Shown here: positions 63,332 through 64,000 of the stretch, piece by piece | Numbering within the stretch: position 1 is the first letter of the stretch | How the letters are laid out: every line of letters begins with the position of its first letter | Made by a program: the position numbers and the translations under genes | Source of the DNA: Ulva prolifera | Taxonomy: Eukaryota; Chlorophyta; Ulvophyceae; Ulvales; Ulvaceae | Length of the DNA: 64,000 bases | Direction of reading: 5' to 3' | Assembly (NCBI GenBank): GCA_023078555.1 | Contig: CM041196.1 | Span: forward strand, 7,265,985-7,329,984 | The notes under the pieces: generated by a model | The model's database searches: none | Told to the model about the DNA's origin: nothing | What the model saw: only the letters and a program-made list of their open reading frames with translations

Positions 63332-64000
63332 CTACGGCGCCCTGTCACCGTGGCCCGTGATGGTTCGCTCGGGTTTCCTCATGGTCACAAACTCTTCGGC
63401 TGACGAGGGGTGGATCCCGATCGTGGAGTCGAAGTGCGCCTTCGTGGCACCGGCCTTGAGCGCGATCGAGATGCCCTGCATAATCTCCGCAGCATCGGGC
63501 CCGACCATGTGAACGCCCAGCACCTTTTGCGTAGCCTTGTGGACAATCATCTTCATCAGCGTGCGCTCCTCGCGCCCAGACAGCGTGTTCTTCATCGGCT
63601 TGAACTTGGCGACAAACACGTCCAGCTCTCCCGAGAACTTGGCCTTGCACTCCTCCTCAGAGAAGCCCACAGTCCCCAGTGGTGGCTGACAGAAGACCTG
63701 TGCAAAGACAGTGCATGCTCAGCTCCAAACCTATGAATGCAGGACGGTGCAAGACCCACAGGCAGCACCTGTCCCCAACCGCTGCCAGTGCTCATCACGT
63801 GATCAGTCTCCCGACAGACTGCAAGAAAGCTCAGGTACCGCAGAGAGGGGGTCATGAAGGACGTGACGCACCGCAGAGGCCAGGCTGCCATAGTCTGGGA
63901 CCCGCGGCTGCTCGCCGAAGCAGTTGTTGGCAAAGGTCATGCCCTCCATGAGGGCCACAGGCGTGAGCTCGATGCGGCCGATGACGTCCCCTAGCGCCCA
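63332..64000 (-). CDS. GR: Glutathione reductase, C-terminal part (runs off the window)
   Basis: NADPH-dependent flavoprotein reducing oxidised glutathione. Two minus-strand exons are visible, 64000-63872 and 63697-63332, joined in phase 0. The first has the FAD-side motif [20 protein letters not shown]. The second has [20 protein letters not shown], the dimerisation-domain strand [40 protein letters not shown] and the active-site [17 protein letters not shown], in which the conserved HPSSAEE supplies the catalytic His-Glu pair. It ends GHGDRAP, a short tail without the long extension seen in plastid isoforms. The redox cysteines and targeting peptide lie outside the window, so organelle assignment is impossible. 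The sequence is closest in memory to plant GR. Confidence 0.93.

Overview
This window is nuclear DNA from a eukaryote, most likely a GC-rich green alga (Chlorophyta). The evidence is intron-rich genes with plant-type best resemblances (a chloroplast maltose exporter MEX1-like gene, a plant-type glutathione reductase, an AtpI/CGL160-like membrane protein), TGTAA polyadenylation-type signals 60-110 nt behind several stop codons, and splice donors dominated by GTGCGN with (T)GCAG acceptors. A gene for CFAP91/FAP91, a radial-spoke/calmodulin-complex protein, implies a lineage that makes or recently made motile cilia. All exon models were joined by hand from reading frame, family resemblance and splice-phase arithmetic. 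No alignment or transcript was available, and first exons are the weakest part.

Layout: ABCB-type half transporter (+, ~960-4120) convergent with MEX1-like maltose exporter (-, 4757-6788); METTL5-like 18S rRNA m6A methyltransferase (+, 7778-9140); GrpE (+, 10113-11887); ARM-repeat/SAM-domain protein (+, ~13047-15171); small SAP30-like protein (-, 15627-16451); a long gene-poor stretch with palindromes (16452-20092); aladin/AAAS nucleoporin (+, ~20093-23996) with a 463-bp TG microsatellite in one intron; small DUF1757-like membrane protein (-, 25358-26766) divergent from a PUS1/TruA pseudouridine synthase (+, 27395-31160); LCAT-like acyltransferase/phospholipase (+, 32108-35315); type I L-asparaginase (+, 36134-38890).

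The second half holds FAP91 (-, 39725-43246), head-to-head with a >=994-residue coiled-coil protein (+, 44168-50197) built from 12 phase-0 exons; an unrecognised nuclear-looking basic/acidic protein (+, ~51599-54451); prefoldin subunit 1-like (+, 55213-55690); a DHHC palmitoyltransferase (-, 56380-57992); the AtpI-like protein (-, 60522-61948); and the C-terminal exons of glutathione reductase (-, 63332 to the window edge).

These are dispersed eukaryotic genes, not operons. Functional links are loose: plastid metabolism (MEX1, AtpI-like, perhaps the ABC transporter, GrpE and glutathione reductase), RNA modification (METTL5, PUS1), proteostasis (GrpE, prefoldin) and cilia (FAP91, possibly its coiled-coil neighbour). 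The most unusual points are a FAP91 C-terminus with three IQ motifs, an ARM-SAM-EF-hand-like protein, the uniform phase-0 coiled-coil gene, a 127-bp MITE-like element, long perfect palindromes, a C27 tract on a splice donor, and a peculiar splice-site code (GTGCGN donors, C-rich intron starts, GCATGC palindromes near acceptors, GCACGY donors in GC-AG introns).
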